In this document: piece by piece, positions 1-10,676 of the stretch | Position numbering within the stretch: position 1 is the first letter of the stretch | How the letters are laid out: the number at the start of each line of letters is the position of its first letter | From: Heligmosomoides polygyrus polygyrus | Taxonomy: Eukaryota > Nematoda > Chromadorea > Rhabditida > Heligmosomidae | Assembly: GCA_947396885.1 (NCBI GenBank) | Contig: OX377205.1 | Location: 24,787,407 to 24,851,406, forward strand | Direction: 5' to 3' | DNA: 64,000 nucleotides | Notes under the pieces: generated by a model | What the model saw: the letters and a program-made list of their open reading frames with translations, nothing else | What the model was told of the DNA's origin: nothing | Databases searched by the model: none | Translations under genes and position numbers: made by a program

Positions 1-165
1 GCGTTGGTGGGCGTCTCGGTGTTCTTTTGACATCCCGCGGAATCCAGTCGGTAACGGCTCTCGTCCCGCGGGTGTCTGCGAAGCGCATTACGTGGCCGGC
101 CCACCTAATTTTCGACAACTTGGCCCACGCGACAGCGTTTCTGATCTTCGTCTCTGACCACGATC
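1..165 (-). mobile_element. Family 1 RTE LINE, 3' coding fragment cut by the window edge
   Basis: Read on the minus strand, this segment encodes the C-terminal region of the family 1 RTE protein: the [11 protein letters not shown] and [15 protein letters not shown] blocks also seen at 2990-3105 and 14940-15050. The plus-strand text around 90-125 (ggcccacctaattttcgac) is the same sequence as in five other copies and has no insertion at its TA. The element continues past the left edge, so its 3' end is not visible. Homology fades near 165. Confidence 0.85.
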
Positions 166-1366
166 AACTTAGTGTCGTAAATTGCATTAAATTAAATTGC
201 TTAATACTGTCATAACTTAATACTTAATACTCATGTTATTGCCGTTCTTTGGGTCGGGCTCACTGTATCTGAGCTTCTGAATGCTGCAGAACACTTGAAA
301 ATAATGAAATTGCAGGGCATGGCGCTCGTTTTATGTTCTTGTTTCTTCGTTACCAGTGTTGAGCAGGATTGCTTCGTTTGTCACTTCCCTCTTTTATGAG
401 AGCACTAAGGTGCAGCTATGAATAAATAAAAAATATTGGTCATTTTGTTGGATAACCTTTTGTCATCTTCCAGTGAGTTGAAAAACTCCACGTTCGAAGA
501 AGCCTTGGGTAAGGGTATATAAGTGTGGTTAGAAATATTATTAAGAACTTTTAGTATGGATTTTTTTAAACGGCCCACTAAAAATCCAAACGGTATTTGG
601 ATTTTTAGTGGATTATGCTTCGCATTTTCTCATGCGGAACAGCGTAGAGGCAGTTTTTCGTGAAATTGGCCTATAAGGTGACTTTTTCGACTACTCATTG
701 AACAAGATAGTGTTTCTTGGCCGAAGCCTCTTCACTCTGAAAGCGCATAAGGTTTCAGTGATGTCACCTCTGCACGAGAAGAATCTCCACACAATCAAAT
801 CATGATGCTACATATGATCAAACCTTGTGGATACTCCGTCACGCATATCCACTGCTGTCCATACATATAATTATAAAAACAAAAAATTATAAACAAATAG
901 ATGAATAAGTATGTACTAAGCCTAAAAGGTCATCGGTCTGTCCATCTGTTCTGTCTTCCCACAATTGACGGCCGCTCGAAATCGTTCACAACAACTAAGT
1001 CAAAATTACTGCTTTCCGGTTAGGGTTAACCCTTTCAGTATGGCGTCAGGCAAATGTGAGGTGAGGTGACCTCACTGCATCTAGGCCCATCAAAATCCAT
1101 CAATATTATCTAATTTTGCGCAGAAATAGTTGCTTGAGGTGGGAAATCTACGTGAATAGGTTCGTGATCATGCATCATAGTAAGCGGACAGCATCGATAT
1201 ATCATTCAATATTGGTTGATACTATCGATTTCTGCATAGATTTAACAGTAAAAGAAAAAAGTATCAACGCAGCTTCTCATGAAACACCAACTCACGAGTT
1301 CGAGCGAACTCATTGGCATAGTATCTTTGTTTTCGTTTTCACCTTTTTGTACTGATTTTGATATTT
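166..1366. other. Gene-poor stretch; possible LINE 3' tail and one perfect hairpin
   Basis: I see no supportable coding sequence here. Around 408-436 the text ends in aataaataaaaaat, resembling the AT-rich tails of CR1-like LINEs elsewhere in the window, so 290-436 may be a LINE 3' end (weak). A perfect 16-bp inverted repeat with a 5-nt spacer lies at 575-611. The 79-codon frame at 1116-1355 has no recognisable motif. Confidence 0.4.
575..611. repeat. Perfect 16-bp inverted repeat, 5-nt loop
   Basis: The arm at 575-590 (ccactaaaaatccaaa) is exactly complementary to 596-611, with loop cggta. No neighbouring gene explains it. It could be a cruciform-type palindrome, a transcript hairpin or a MITE remnant. 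Confidence 0.8.
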
Positions 1367-1403
1367 ATTACATGGACGTCTGTCTCCGGAAACTCTCGAG
1401 CTG

Positions 1404-2477
1404 ATGCGCCAGCGTGGAGCAGCACGAGCGTCAGGCAACTACCAACTGACGTCTGAGCTTGCAAAGCTATGCAGAGCGGCGATAAAGGAGGACCTTAAGG
1501 AGAGAAGGGAGGAAGTGTTGGCTGAAGCTGCAGAGGCAGGGTTGAGCATCCGCAATGCCCGCCGGAACTTCGCCAACTACAAGACCAAGATGACCGCCCT
1601 CCGACGTCCTGACGGAACCGTCACCTCTTCCAGAAGGACCATGGGGAAGGTCATCCACGACTTCTACTCCGATCTCTTCGATAGCCACGCCCACCTGCCC
1701 CCACGCCATCTTCCGCAGGATGGACACGTCGTCCCCTCTGTTCTCCCTTCCGAGATCCGACACGCCATCTCGTCGGTGAAGAAACGTACAGCACCCGGTC
1801 CCGACAGGATCAGACCCGAACACCTGAAGAATCTCCCACCAGCGCTCATCAACACCCTGGCGCGGCTCTTCTCGCGCTACCTGTCGGAGTGCAAGGTTCC
1901 ATCTCAGTGGAGGATCACCAATACCGTCTTGCTGTACAAGAACGGAGACGTGCACGACATTGGCAACTATCGCCCGATCTGCCTGCTGTCCGTAGTCTAC
2001 AAGCTGTTCACTCGAGTGATCCTGAATAGGGTCAGCAGAACGCTGGACGAAGGACAGCCATGCGAGCAAGCAGGATTTCGGAGAGGATTCAGCACGATCG
2101 ACCACATACACACCATTACGAAGCTCATCGAAGTGTCGCGAGAGTACAAGCTGCCGCTGTGCCTTACGTTCATCGACCTGAAGAAGGCATTCGACTCTGT
2201 CGAAACTGAAGCGGTCATCGAAGCCCTGCTCACTCAGGACGTTCCTACTCAGTACATCAGAGTCCTTCGAGAGCTGTACAGTGGATTCACGACCAAGATC
2301 TCACCATTCTACAACGACGTCCTCATCGACGTAAGGAGAGGGGTTCGGCAAGGGGATACCATATCTCCGAAGCTCTTCAGCGCCACCCTCGAAAACGTCA
2401 TGCGCGAACTAGAATGGGAAGACATGGGAGTGAAGGTCGACGGCCGGCAACTACATACATCATCTTCGCTTCGCTGA
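1404..2477 (+). pseudogene. RTE reverse transcriptase, N-terminal and palm part (broken)
   Basis: The 357-codon frame carries the usual non-LTR RT order: TAPGPDRIRPEHL (motif 0/1), YKNGDVHDIGNYRPICLLS (motif 1/2), AGFRRGFSTIDHI, then LTFIDLKKAFDSVE (motif A, whose first Asp is a metal ligand) and RGVRQGDTISPKLF (motif B). The frame stops just before motif C because of a 4-bp insertion at 2452-2457 that turns a TA into TACATA. The FADD box itself survives at 2470-2481 in the next frame. In an active element this protein would copy its own RNA onto nicked target DNA. The copy lacks the endonuclease because it is 5' truncated. Confidence 0.9.
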
Positions 2478-3027
2478 CGACATCGTGCTCATAACACCGA
2501 GCATCAGCCAGGCGGAGCGAATGGTGGCTGACTTCGATCGTGTATGTGGGAACGTTGGACTGCAGCTGAATCTTACGAAGACGATGTTCATGAGGAACGG
2601 ACAAGTTTCTGATGACCCATTCTCGCTCAACGGAACGAAAATCTCCGAATGCTCCAGCTACGTGTATCTGGGTCGCGAAATCAATATGGCCAACGACCTA
2701 GCGCCAGAGCTAAACAGGAGGAAACGAGCGGCTTGGGGAGCTTTCAATAGCGTCGAAGAAGTCGCGAAGAAGACGAAGAACGTCCGACTCCGTGCCCACC
2801 TATTCGATTCCACTGTTCTTCCTGCCCTAACATACGCCTCAGAGAACTGGGCTATACGAAAGCAAGATGAACACGCGATCAGCGTCGCGCAGCGTGGAAT
2901 CGAGAGGACGATGCTCGGAGTGACACGACTCACGCAAGTGAGAGAAGGCCTCCGGAGTTCCGAGCTTCGCCGACGTTCGAAGATCAGAGACGCTGTCGCG
3001 TGGGCCAAGTTGTCGAAAATTACATAG
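2470..3027 (+). pseudogene. RTE reverse transcriptase, FADD to C-terminal domain (broken)
   Basis: This frame begins at the FADD catalytic box (2470-2481) and continues through SISQAERM, LNLTKTMFM and SSYVYLGREINM to the ERTMLGVTRLTQV segment. These are the thumb and C-terminal blocks of the family 1 RTE. It ends at a TAG created by a second 4-bp insertion at 3021-3026 (TA to TACATA). Six other copies in the window read straight through at that site. The remaining C-terminus continues at 3028-3292 in the third frame. Confidence 0.88.
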
Positions 3028-3292
3028 GTGGGCCGGCCACGTAATGCGCTTCGCAGACACCCGCTGGACGAGAGCCGTCACCGACTGGATTCCGCGGGAT
3101 GTCAAGAGAACACCAGGCCCACCAACGCTTTGGTCGGACTTCTTCGTGAAAGCCCTGAACGACCGCTATGACGCTCTTCGTGTCCCTCAAGCGAGGAGGA
3201 CCCATTGGAGCACTCTGGCACGCGACAGAGATGAATGGAGACGCTGCTGGCGCCCGCTCGAGCAAGTCGATGATCAATGGGACGACAGGTGA
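3028..3292 (+). pseudogene. RTE C-terminal tail, third frame
   Basis: The last 80-odd codons include [17 protein letters not shown] and the closing [11 protein letters not shown] before TGA. This matches the C-terminus at 14950-15212. It is the end of the same protein, displaced by the insertion at 3021-3026. Confidence 0.85.
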
Positions 3293-3312
3293 TACAGGTG
3301 AATTACATGGAC

Positions 3313-5880
3313 ACCCATGTGAACGAAGGTAAAAGTCACAGCCGCAATAAGGGCGCAAAAACAACCGAAACAAACTAACGAACAAAAACACCCGTGATTT
3401 GGTAAGAAAGGGGCGAAAGAATCAAGCACCGCGAGAATCACCAGACTCCTAACGAATTTCTTAATAGTGTGAACAGAAATCGGTAGTAGATTGTTCTTGC
3501 TGAGCTGTAATAAGTTAACCTCTTTGAGATAAGCAAGGAAGTTTGAGCTGGCCTGCGATTTTGGAGCAGCAACTTATAACTTAGAGCTCACCATCAGAGG
3601 AATCAGCGGATAGACCGGTTCACTGCCTGTAGACATGTATTCGAATGTCTACAGCATCATCTGATCAGAAATCTGGCTTGTCGAACCGTTCCTCATTGAT
3701 CTACCTGATGAAGGACATACATAGAGGGTGAACAAGGTCTGCGTCTACGTTGAAACTCCCGGCTTTCTGGTTAGCGAAATGTGTACAGGAAATTCCCTAC
3801 GCGTTTCTGTTCCGGCGGTGCCGTAAATACAAACGATTCCGTGTTTGAAGGTAAATATATCAACAATGATGAATCACCGTCTTGGAAGTTTTAGAGACGA
3901 TATAGTGTAGCTACATATAATTCTAGGCTCTATATCTCTAGGATTAGCGGAAGATGCGCCACGTTCCACCGTTGCGTTAGATTCCCAAGCGGAGCGACCA
4001 TATTATTTATTTATTCATTTATTTATTTATGCGCCAGAGGGCGCGCTGTACAGCAATAAAGCACAACAACAAAGAACAGCATGCATATAGTATAGAGTAG
4101 GCAAACGATTAACTCAAGCAAACTCAACAGTAGACACTTCAAACTCAAAAATGACCACAAGTAGAGAAAGCTAATATAAAACTATCCATAATCCTCAAAT
4201 TTTACTGTAATCATTTTTACATTATTTATGCAGATCTATCATAGTCAGAGGGGGCAGAGCAAAAAAAGCTGTTATTTATTTATATTTATTTGTTATATCG
4301 ACTGCATACTCGCATTTTTTTCTCGAATTATGATAGGTTCACTGTGCTATTGCCTCTATAATAGTCGCTCTTAGCTTCCGAAAACAATTAACACTGCCTT
4401 TCCAGTTTTTTGTGTAAGTTTAAACATGGGTTGCCACATACAATAAGCAACTAAATAAGTTCACGATGAGAGATAACTGCTTCAAATAGGATGAACAGTT
4501 CCATTTTTTGCCCTTGGCTCTACGATCACCAGACCAGGCTGGTTGCACGGTCATAGCCTAGGCTGGACTTTGTCCTCCTGACGCGATGTCCACCGATTGC
4601 TTGATGAAGAGCGAAGTCTCCTTGAGTTGGGAGAATCACCCAACAGCCGCGTGCTGTAGCGAAACCAGTCGGACGAACGAAACGAAATCGCGTCTTTACG
4701 CAGCCGCGCAAAAACGACCGACATCGTAGTGTATTTGAAAAGTGTCCGCATCTCCACCTTAATCAGCTGGAATTGGTACGAAATTGAAAGGACCTAGCTC
4801 CCGCAGTAAGGTGCTACTGCGTTTATGGTGCATACTGCCGTCACTTAGGAAGAGAAAAATTGAAAACGATGTCATTATGCCATTCAGAATCCTCGAAGGC
4901 GTCGCTGGAGTCGACAACGCCGGCTTCTTCCTTTTCACACCTAGAAATACCATTACCAGGAAAAGCCTGGCAAGAATCTCCGAGTCCGTGGCAAAAACTC
5001 AGACGAGGGCAAGTTTTTTTTCCATGCTTTGCCGTTGTATCTTCATGAGGGAGAGAGCGCTACAGATGTCCTTAAGTCGTTCTATAATAAGAAGCATCTC
5101 AACGGTCGATTTCAGTCTTCATAAATCTCAATTTTCAATCTAAGTTTATAATTTCTTTTGCCTGATTCTGATTTCTGATTACTTGTTGTCTGATCAGTCC
5201 TGTTCTATTTTGCTTTCTATTTAGGGTTATTTATTTTCTGTAAAACATGCCTCTATTGCCTCAGATCTTTTACCTGAGCGCTTATTCCTAATTAGTAGAT
5301 TTCGTTTGTGTTATTTTATAAGTTAACGTTTTACGTTGTCTGTTCATGTTCCAATAAAAAAATAAACATAAACTTCTTTGCGACGGAGTACCTCAGAGGA
5401 GTTTTTGTTGGGCTCACGTTTCAGCTTTGTCGTCGTTTTCAGAGAGCTGATGACTGATGTTAGTAAGAGCAGCACCGACTTCGCTGTAGTTAAAGGGCCG
5501 CTGTGCTTCTGAAAATGGCGGCACTTATGAACCTTTAGGCCAATAAGGTCCCACCTAGCAGCTTCGTGACAAAGAAGTACCATAAAGTTTGTTAACAGCG
5601 ATACCGAGGTTTCAGGACTAGGGGATATCTATATCTTTCTGTGTTCAGTGCTGACTAACTTGTATTGGAATGCGCCACGCATTCGATATCTGCATATAGA
5701 GTGAGTCGATGTGAAAGGGACTGAGCTAAAACTTGGAAATAAGAGGGCATAAATGCAAAATGCCATGGTTGTTAATCTCCTCATAGCCAAGGACTTCCTT
5801 GGATGATGTCATAGCAAGACACCTAAGGTACTGACACCGCATGCTGGTTGACTTGGTATCTGTGTATCATAAAAAATAAA
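3313..5880. other. Gene-poor stretch with a TTTA microsatellite and possible LINE tails
   Basis: A TTTA-type repeat at about 4003-4030 resembles the tail of a minus-strand CR1-like LINE. A 119-codon frame at 4784-5143 (+) and the segment 4520-4770 have no motif I recognise. A run aataaaaaaataaac near 5352-5366 could be a plus-strand LINE 3' end. Nothing else here is supportable. Confidence 0.35.
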
Positions 5881-5884
5881 GAAT

Positions 5885-6140
5885 AAAGGACGGCGTTATT
5901 CAATCCTTTTTGGGATGAGCCACGCACTCAGCTTCTACTGGGGCGACCGCGCATTTGGCCTATACAATGACTTGTGGGAGTCACGCCTTAGAAAAGTCTG
6001 AGTTTTATTCTTCTCAGAAAAGCCCTTTTCCCGACCCCGTAGAGATGGAAGGATTGGTTGGTCCGCGCAGGACAGAAACCGTGAACCTCAACTCGGGTTG
6101 CACGCAAGAGTCAACAGCTACTCCGGCTGAGCTAGCTTGT
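5885..6140 (-). mobile_element. tRNA-derived SINE, diverged copy
   Basis: On the plus strand the text starts with the reversed SINE tail (ataaaggacggcg) and then the conserved gagccacgcactc and gacttgtgggagtc blocks. It reaches the degenerate tRNA-like head near 6140. It is much diverged from the best copies at 35648 and 47013. Confidence 0.8.
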
Positions 6141-6260
6141 GCTCTCGCAATGGTGCTTACCATACTCAAGTAGAACTGCACAGATTTCAAGTAAGACTGG
6201 GCAGTTTTCAAAGTAAACCCAACACTTTTGCAAACAAAGTCTGCTCCTTCAAAATGCTAA
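6141..6260. repeat. Fragment related to the CACGTCAAATTGGAC palindromic family
   Basis: Spaced units such as agatttcaagtaagactggg and cagttttcaaag repeat with a period of about 22-24 bp. They resemble the units just inside the left end of the elements at 11388 and 39748. No terminal repeat is seen, so this is a remnant. Confidence 0.45.
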
Positions 6261-7110
6261 CGAAAGCTTTCCCTCTCTTCCTTCCCAATCCCGAATAGTT
6301 AAAAAGAGCAGAATTTTTCGCTTAATCTTTCCTTCACATAATGTCAGGAAATTGACCCGTTTGATAACAATCCTGTTCTTCTGGATTCCTTATATGCTTT
6401 CAACTTATTTCAATGATTATAAAAATTGAAAATAAGTAAGTTAATGAATGAGAGAGTTAAGAGAGTCTTTAAAGAGTTAGGTCTTTCTCTTCTTTGATTG
6501 TTAAGTTTTACAGCGAGGTTTTTAATACTGTCGGTGTCCTGTTCGTGATTCAGCGTTATGTCATATTGTGTTGTGACAATGCTAGACTTTTGTCTACGCC
6601 TTAAAATAAATGAAATAAATAAATGAGGTTTAAAAAAATGTAAACAACGAAGAGCTGAAATTATTGAATTTTCTAAGCTTGAACTGAAAATAGTCCACGC
6701 TTGGAATCTCCGCTCTAATTCAAGTGTTTATTTTGAATTAACAATTTTCCTGGTCGAAGTGAATATATTACAGCATATATTCTATTTGTATAAGCATACG
6801 GCAACGCTCCAGAGGTCCTATGTCGTTTAGAATTAGATTCTAAGCCGATTCTTTGTCACTTGAGAAGACTGATAGCGGAATTCATTTCTTTAACTTAGCT
6901 GCTCACTGAACTCCTTCAACATTTTAATCTTTCTACAGATGTTCACTTCACGCTTTTGAATCGTAACTTTATATTATTATTATATTTATTTTATTTTATC
7001 TTATTATTTTTTAAATTTTATTATTTTATTTATTATATTATACTTTTTATTATAGATCATTTTATTTTATTATAAAAAACAGATTCTGGACTACTCTCCG
7101 CCTAAGCAAA
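6261..7110. other. Non-coding stretch with LINE tail and AT-rich low complexity
   Basis: Positions 6580-6625 read tgtctacgcc followed by aaataaatgaaataaataaa. This matches the 3' end of the CR1-like LINE at 19290-19353, so 6480-6625 is probably a CR1 3' tail. Positions 6970-7080 are almost pure A/T low-complexity sequence. I see no gene. Confidence 0.5.
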
Positions 7111-7116
7111 TACCCT

Positions 7117-7187
7117 TGCGCCTGGCGGGACTCGAACCCGCATCTTCTGCTTTCCGGGCATCGATGTTCGCCTTACACCACCGGCGC
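7117..7187 (-). repeat. tRNA-like sequence (pseudogene or SINE head)
   Basis: On the minus strand there is a perfect T-arm (gcgggttcgagtcccgc), a TGGTGTAAGGCG A-box-like block, and ends that pair as GCGCC/GGCGC with one mismatch further in. The D-arm sits too close to the acceptor stem and the anticodon loop lacks U33. I therefore treat it as tRNA-derived rather than a working tRNA gene. A second copy faces it at 7258-7328. Confidence 0.6.
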
Positions 7188-7257
7188 TGTTTGAGCGCAC
7201 GTAACATCCGCGATATCCTCCAGGTCTGTCAGTGTTTACCCACCCGTGATACGGGGT

Positions 7258-7328
7258 TGGGCCGATGGTGTAAGGCAAACATCGCTGCCCGGAAAGCAGA
7301 AGATGCGGGTCCGAGTCCCGCCTGGCGC
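7258..7328 (+). repeat. tRNA-like sequence, inverted partner
   Basis: This is about 85% identical by eye to the minus-strand copy at 7117-7187. It has a GATG/CATC D-stem, a CTGC/GCAG anticodon stem with loop CCGGAAA, and the T-arm gcgggtccgagtcccgc. The two copies point away from each other across about 70 bp. Confidence 0.6.
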
Positions 7329-7790
7329 AAGAGTCTCGATCGCAACAAAACATCCTGTAACAACATGTAGCCTCTCTACCAGCCGCTCCATGCTCAAGCA
7401 AATGTGTTATAAGCAAATACCATTGCATGTACTTGACATGTTCAGAGTTCACTTTATGGTCAATAAGAGCCATCTTCTTTGTTTACCATGCTGACCTATG
7501 GCTCTTGGTTGTCACAAACATAAGGACTTATCATTGCTGAGTAATACAGGGTCTCAAAAAAATGTATACGTTGCTTGAAAGGTGATAACTTTGCTTACAG
7601 TAAAGGCACTATAGAGGTTAAGGGCTCATATAAAAGTTTAAGCAATTAGAAATTTTCTGGCATATGAGCAGTATGGAATGCGCTATGCACTCGTCTGAAA
7701 TCTTGCGTTTTACACTAGATTGACTGTGTTTCACTTCAATAAATGTTATAGTTTTTTTTCACAAAGTGGCCGTATCGAGTGGTTTGTGCT
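7329..7790. other. Non-coding stretch with one Tc1-like end
   Basis: At 7545-7546 a TA is followed by cagggtctcaaaa, which looks like the outer end of a Tc1-type element (CA terminus next to TA). No matching inverted end was found downstream before the RTE tail. Nothing else is supportable. Confidence 0.4.
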
Positions 7791-9025
7791 TCCTTCTTCT
7801 TCTTCTTCTTCTTCTTCTTCTTCTTCTTCAGCGTTTGTCTCGTTTAGCAGCGGGGTCCGCTCTTCTGGTATGATGGCGCCACTTCGCACGATCAAACGCT
7901 TGATCGTGGTGGATGCCAGCTTGCTTCACGTCCATGTGCAAAGTATCAAGCCAACGTTGCCTAGGCCTTCCTTTACGCCGTTTTCCGGGCACATCTATGT
8001 TGAGGCCAATCTTCCGAACGGTGTCGCCATCCGCACGAGGAACGTGGCCATACCACCGTAGTCGAGCTTCACGTAGCTTATCAGAATTGGAGCGACGCCA
8101 AGCCTTTGGCGTATGGAGATATTGCGAACATGATCCAAACGCGTGACACCAGCCGTCCAGCGCAGCATTTTCGTCTCCATTACGCTGAGGCGATTCTCAA
8201 CCTTCTTCGTTGCAGGCCAGCAGTCAGCACCGTACATCGCTACTGGTCGGACGACGGTTCTGTAGATCTTTGATTTCAGGCGCTCTAGTATCTTTCTGTC
8301 GTACAGAACCTTCATTGAGCGCCATTTGGACCACGCTGCGCTCACGCGCGAGTTAACCTCGAACGTCAGACTACCATCAGACGCAATTCCAGATCCAAGG
8401 TACTAGAAATGTGTCGCTCGTACGAGCACTGTGCCATTGATCCCAATGGGCCCAGTCTCGTTTAGGTCTCTGTCGTCAAGTACTCGGATTTTTTGACGTT
8501 TAGCTTGAGCCTGAGCGCCGCCAAGCGGTCACACCAAGCTTGCCCTTGTCGCTCAAGTTCGGCCTTTTCTTCCTGGCAAGCATTACGTCATCCGCATATA
8601 GCAGCGTCCAACGAGCACGCTTCTGAATGTCTCGCGAAATGGCATCCATTACGACAATGAAAAGGAGTGGGGAAAGCGCGGAACCTTGGTGAACACCAAC
8701 GAAGATTGGAAACTCCGAGGATGTGCCGGCGCTTGACTCTTAGGACAAGAGTAAAGAATGCGCACCCACTCGATCAGTTCTTCAGGGACACCGTGCTGTC
8801 GTAAGGCATACCATATGACCACACGCGGTACGCGATCAAATGCTTTCTCCAGGTCGAGGAAAGCAAGATGCAGCGGTTTTTGTTTCTCGCGATGTCTTTC
8901 CACAAGAAGACGAACAGCATGAATGGCGTCGATGGTGCCACAGCCGGCTACGAAGCCACTCTGGTTGGTGGAAAGCCGGACGATCTCGCGAATACGTCCA
9001 TCCACAATTCGCTCAAATATTTTCA
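7791..9025 (-). mobile_element. Family 2 RTE LINE, 5'-truncated copy with (GAA)n tail
   Basis: The plus-strand (TTC)n run at 7791-7829 is the 3' (GAA)n tail. Moving right, the minus strand encodes MYGADCWPATKKVENRLSV and MLRWTAGVTRLDHV (7995-8345), then the LLYADDVML box near 8600. It continues with LAFLDLEKAFDRVPR (motif A) and KIFERIVDGRI (8649-9030). The frame is shifted several times between these blocks. Homology to the complete copy at 52486-55628 stops near 9025. It is clearly more diverged than the other two family 2 copies. Confidence 0.88.
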
Positions 9026-10676
9026 GCCAAAACTGATAGGCGGTTCTGCACAAAAGAATGGAGCAAAACTTGGCTTCTTGAATAATGACAAACGTGATTT
9101 CTTCGATGATTTGCGTAAAGTGGAAAGTGCTCTTTTCCCTAAGCTATTTAGTATTTCATGCGGTGAAAAATATATATATATATATAATATATCATATAAA
9201 ATGTCGTGTACTCTTACAAATTTTTTCTCTGCAGTTTACTTCACAAATAATCTTTCTCTTTAAGAAAAATTTCCAACTTGTAGTTGAGTGCTTTAGGCGA
9301 CGAATTGAGAACACACCCACTACAAAGCCGCTACACGGAGGGTGAAGCCTGCATTTATACGGGGTTAAGGTAACCGCATGTGACCCTAGCACCCGGTGGT
9401 TAACTTCTCCGCTTAATAATGGAAATTTCGTTGTTTGCAAATTGCGGTGCTCGAGGGTCTAGTGGGAGTAAAAATTGATGTATTTCCGCCACCATCTAAA
9501 AAGTGAGAATCACCAGAATAAAGTATTTGCTCCGGGTGAATTGACAACGGTTCCTTCTGGTGCAACGACCGCTCCATGCTGACGTAACTTGTCCGTGGTT
9601 TGACGGCTGCGTTCTTCTGCGAAAGCGACTCGACCGCAACAAGAAATCGCCCAGCCGATGGATGTTTTCCCTCCCGACCCGCAGTGATGCATCTGGTTGC
9701 TTTATCAGCGGATCCGGCCAACAGTGGGTAGCGAGCGGATGGTTCGAGCCTTTCGGTCTGCTGGTGGTCTAACCGCCACTGTTGGCGACAGTTTTTCATC
9801 TTAAACATCCTTCTATTCAGATCTGTAGCACGCTCACGTAACCTTGCCTACAGCGCCCACTTTTACACCTTTGCGGTCATATGAATGCTGAGAGCAATTA
9901 GAACTGGCTGAACCTTCGACTAGCGATCCGGGCCAATTTTTTAATTGAAATTTTCCCGCATTGGTTTAGATATGAATAGCTTGTTTCTCCTGTTTCTTAC
10001 AAATCTTTATTTGATTTACCTAAAAACTTTTTCTAACGTTCTCCCTGACAATGCTTCGTCCTCCCGTCTATTGAACCATAGCGATGTTGCCAATGGAAAA
10101 GTAAAGGGTGCCATTGCATGTCCATTTCTATCTTCCACTATCATAGCTAACAGCTCTTGATTCACAACAGATAAAGCAACAGCTGAACTTCTCCGCGAAC
10201 CGGATCAGCTCCGCTCCCGTAACCCAGTCAACAAACCAATTCACCGGCGCTAACGGTTGACTGCGTGGGAATGCGCCGTCTTAAATGGTCTAGACGGTTG
10301 CGATTACCAGCTCCGTTAGTTAAATTAGACACCGGTTTCCATCAACACGTGTCCTCCACCCTCAGCCGAAACTGGATTGGAATTCCACGCTCGACTCTCG
10401 TTAAACCTTGGATTATCATTGAACACTAGAGGGGTGAATATTCGAGGCTGAGTCGACAGCATTTGATCCATGAGGTCAGATGCGTTGGGTCCATTTGCTT
10501 ATTCGCACTAATCCGACGAACGACTCCTCTTTTCTCTTGCATCCACCACAGTCAGACGAGAATCGTTGCACTCAAGCGTGAGACGAACGAAATTTCGATA
10601 ACAATCTTCGCAACACCACTGGATGGCATTCTATTTCACTGGAGTGATGTTCTTCTGCCTAAGCTCTAACGGTCAA
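9026..10676. other. Gene-poor stretch
   Basis: The segment has a short (TA)n run near 9170-9190 and otherwise mixed-composition sequence. The minus frame at 9413-9808 (131 codons) has no family motif I recognise and shares its region with other open frames. I do not call it a gene. Confidence 0.3.

Larger units (their letters stand above)
1378..3301 (+). mobile_element. Family 1 RTE LINE, 5'-truncated insertion with target duplication
   Basis: This is a 5'-truncated RTE copy covering the linker, reverse transcriptase and C-terminal domain. It starts at the cgtctgtctccgg block found at 13631 in the fuller copy and ends right after gacgacaggtgatacaggtg. An 11-bp repeat, attacatggac, occurs at 1367-1377 and 3302-3312. 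It overlaps the element by the last gac and is read as a target-site duplication. There is no poly(A); the tail is a short TGATACAG-like repeat, as is usual for the RTE clade. Coding is broken by two 4-bp insertions. Confidence 0.88.

Noticed and set aside
1467..2111. 214-codon minus-strand frame
   Set aside because: Exact antisense of the well-supported RTE reverse transcriptase at 1404-2477.
7102..7494. Overlapping 82-123-codon frames on both strands
   Set aside because: They are translations through the tRNA-like sequences and their arms.
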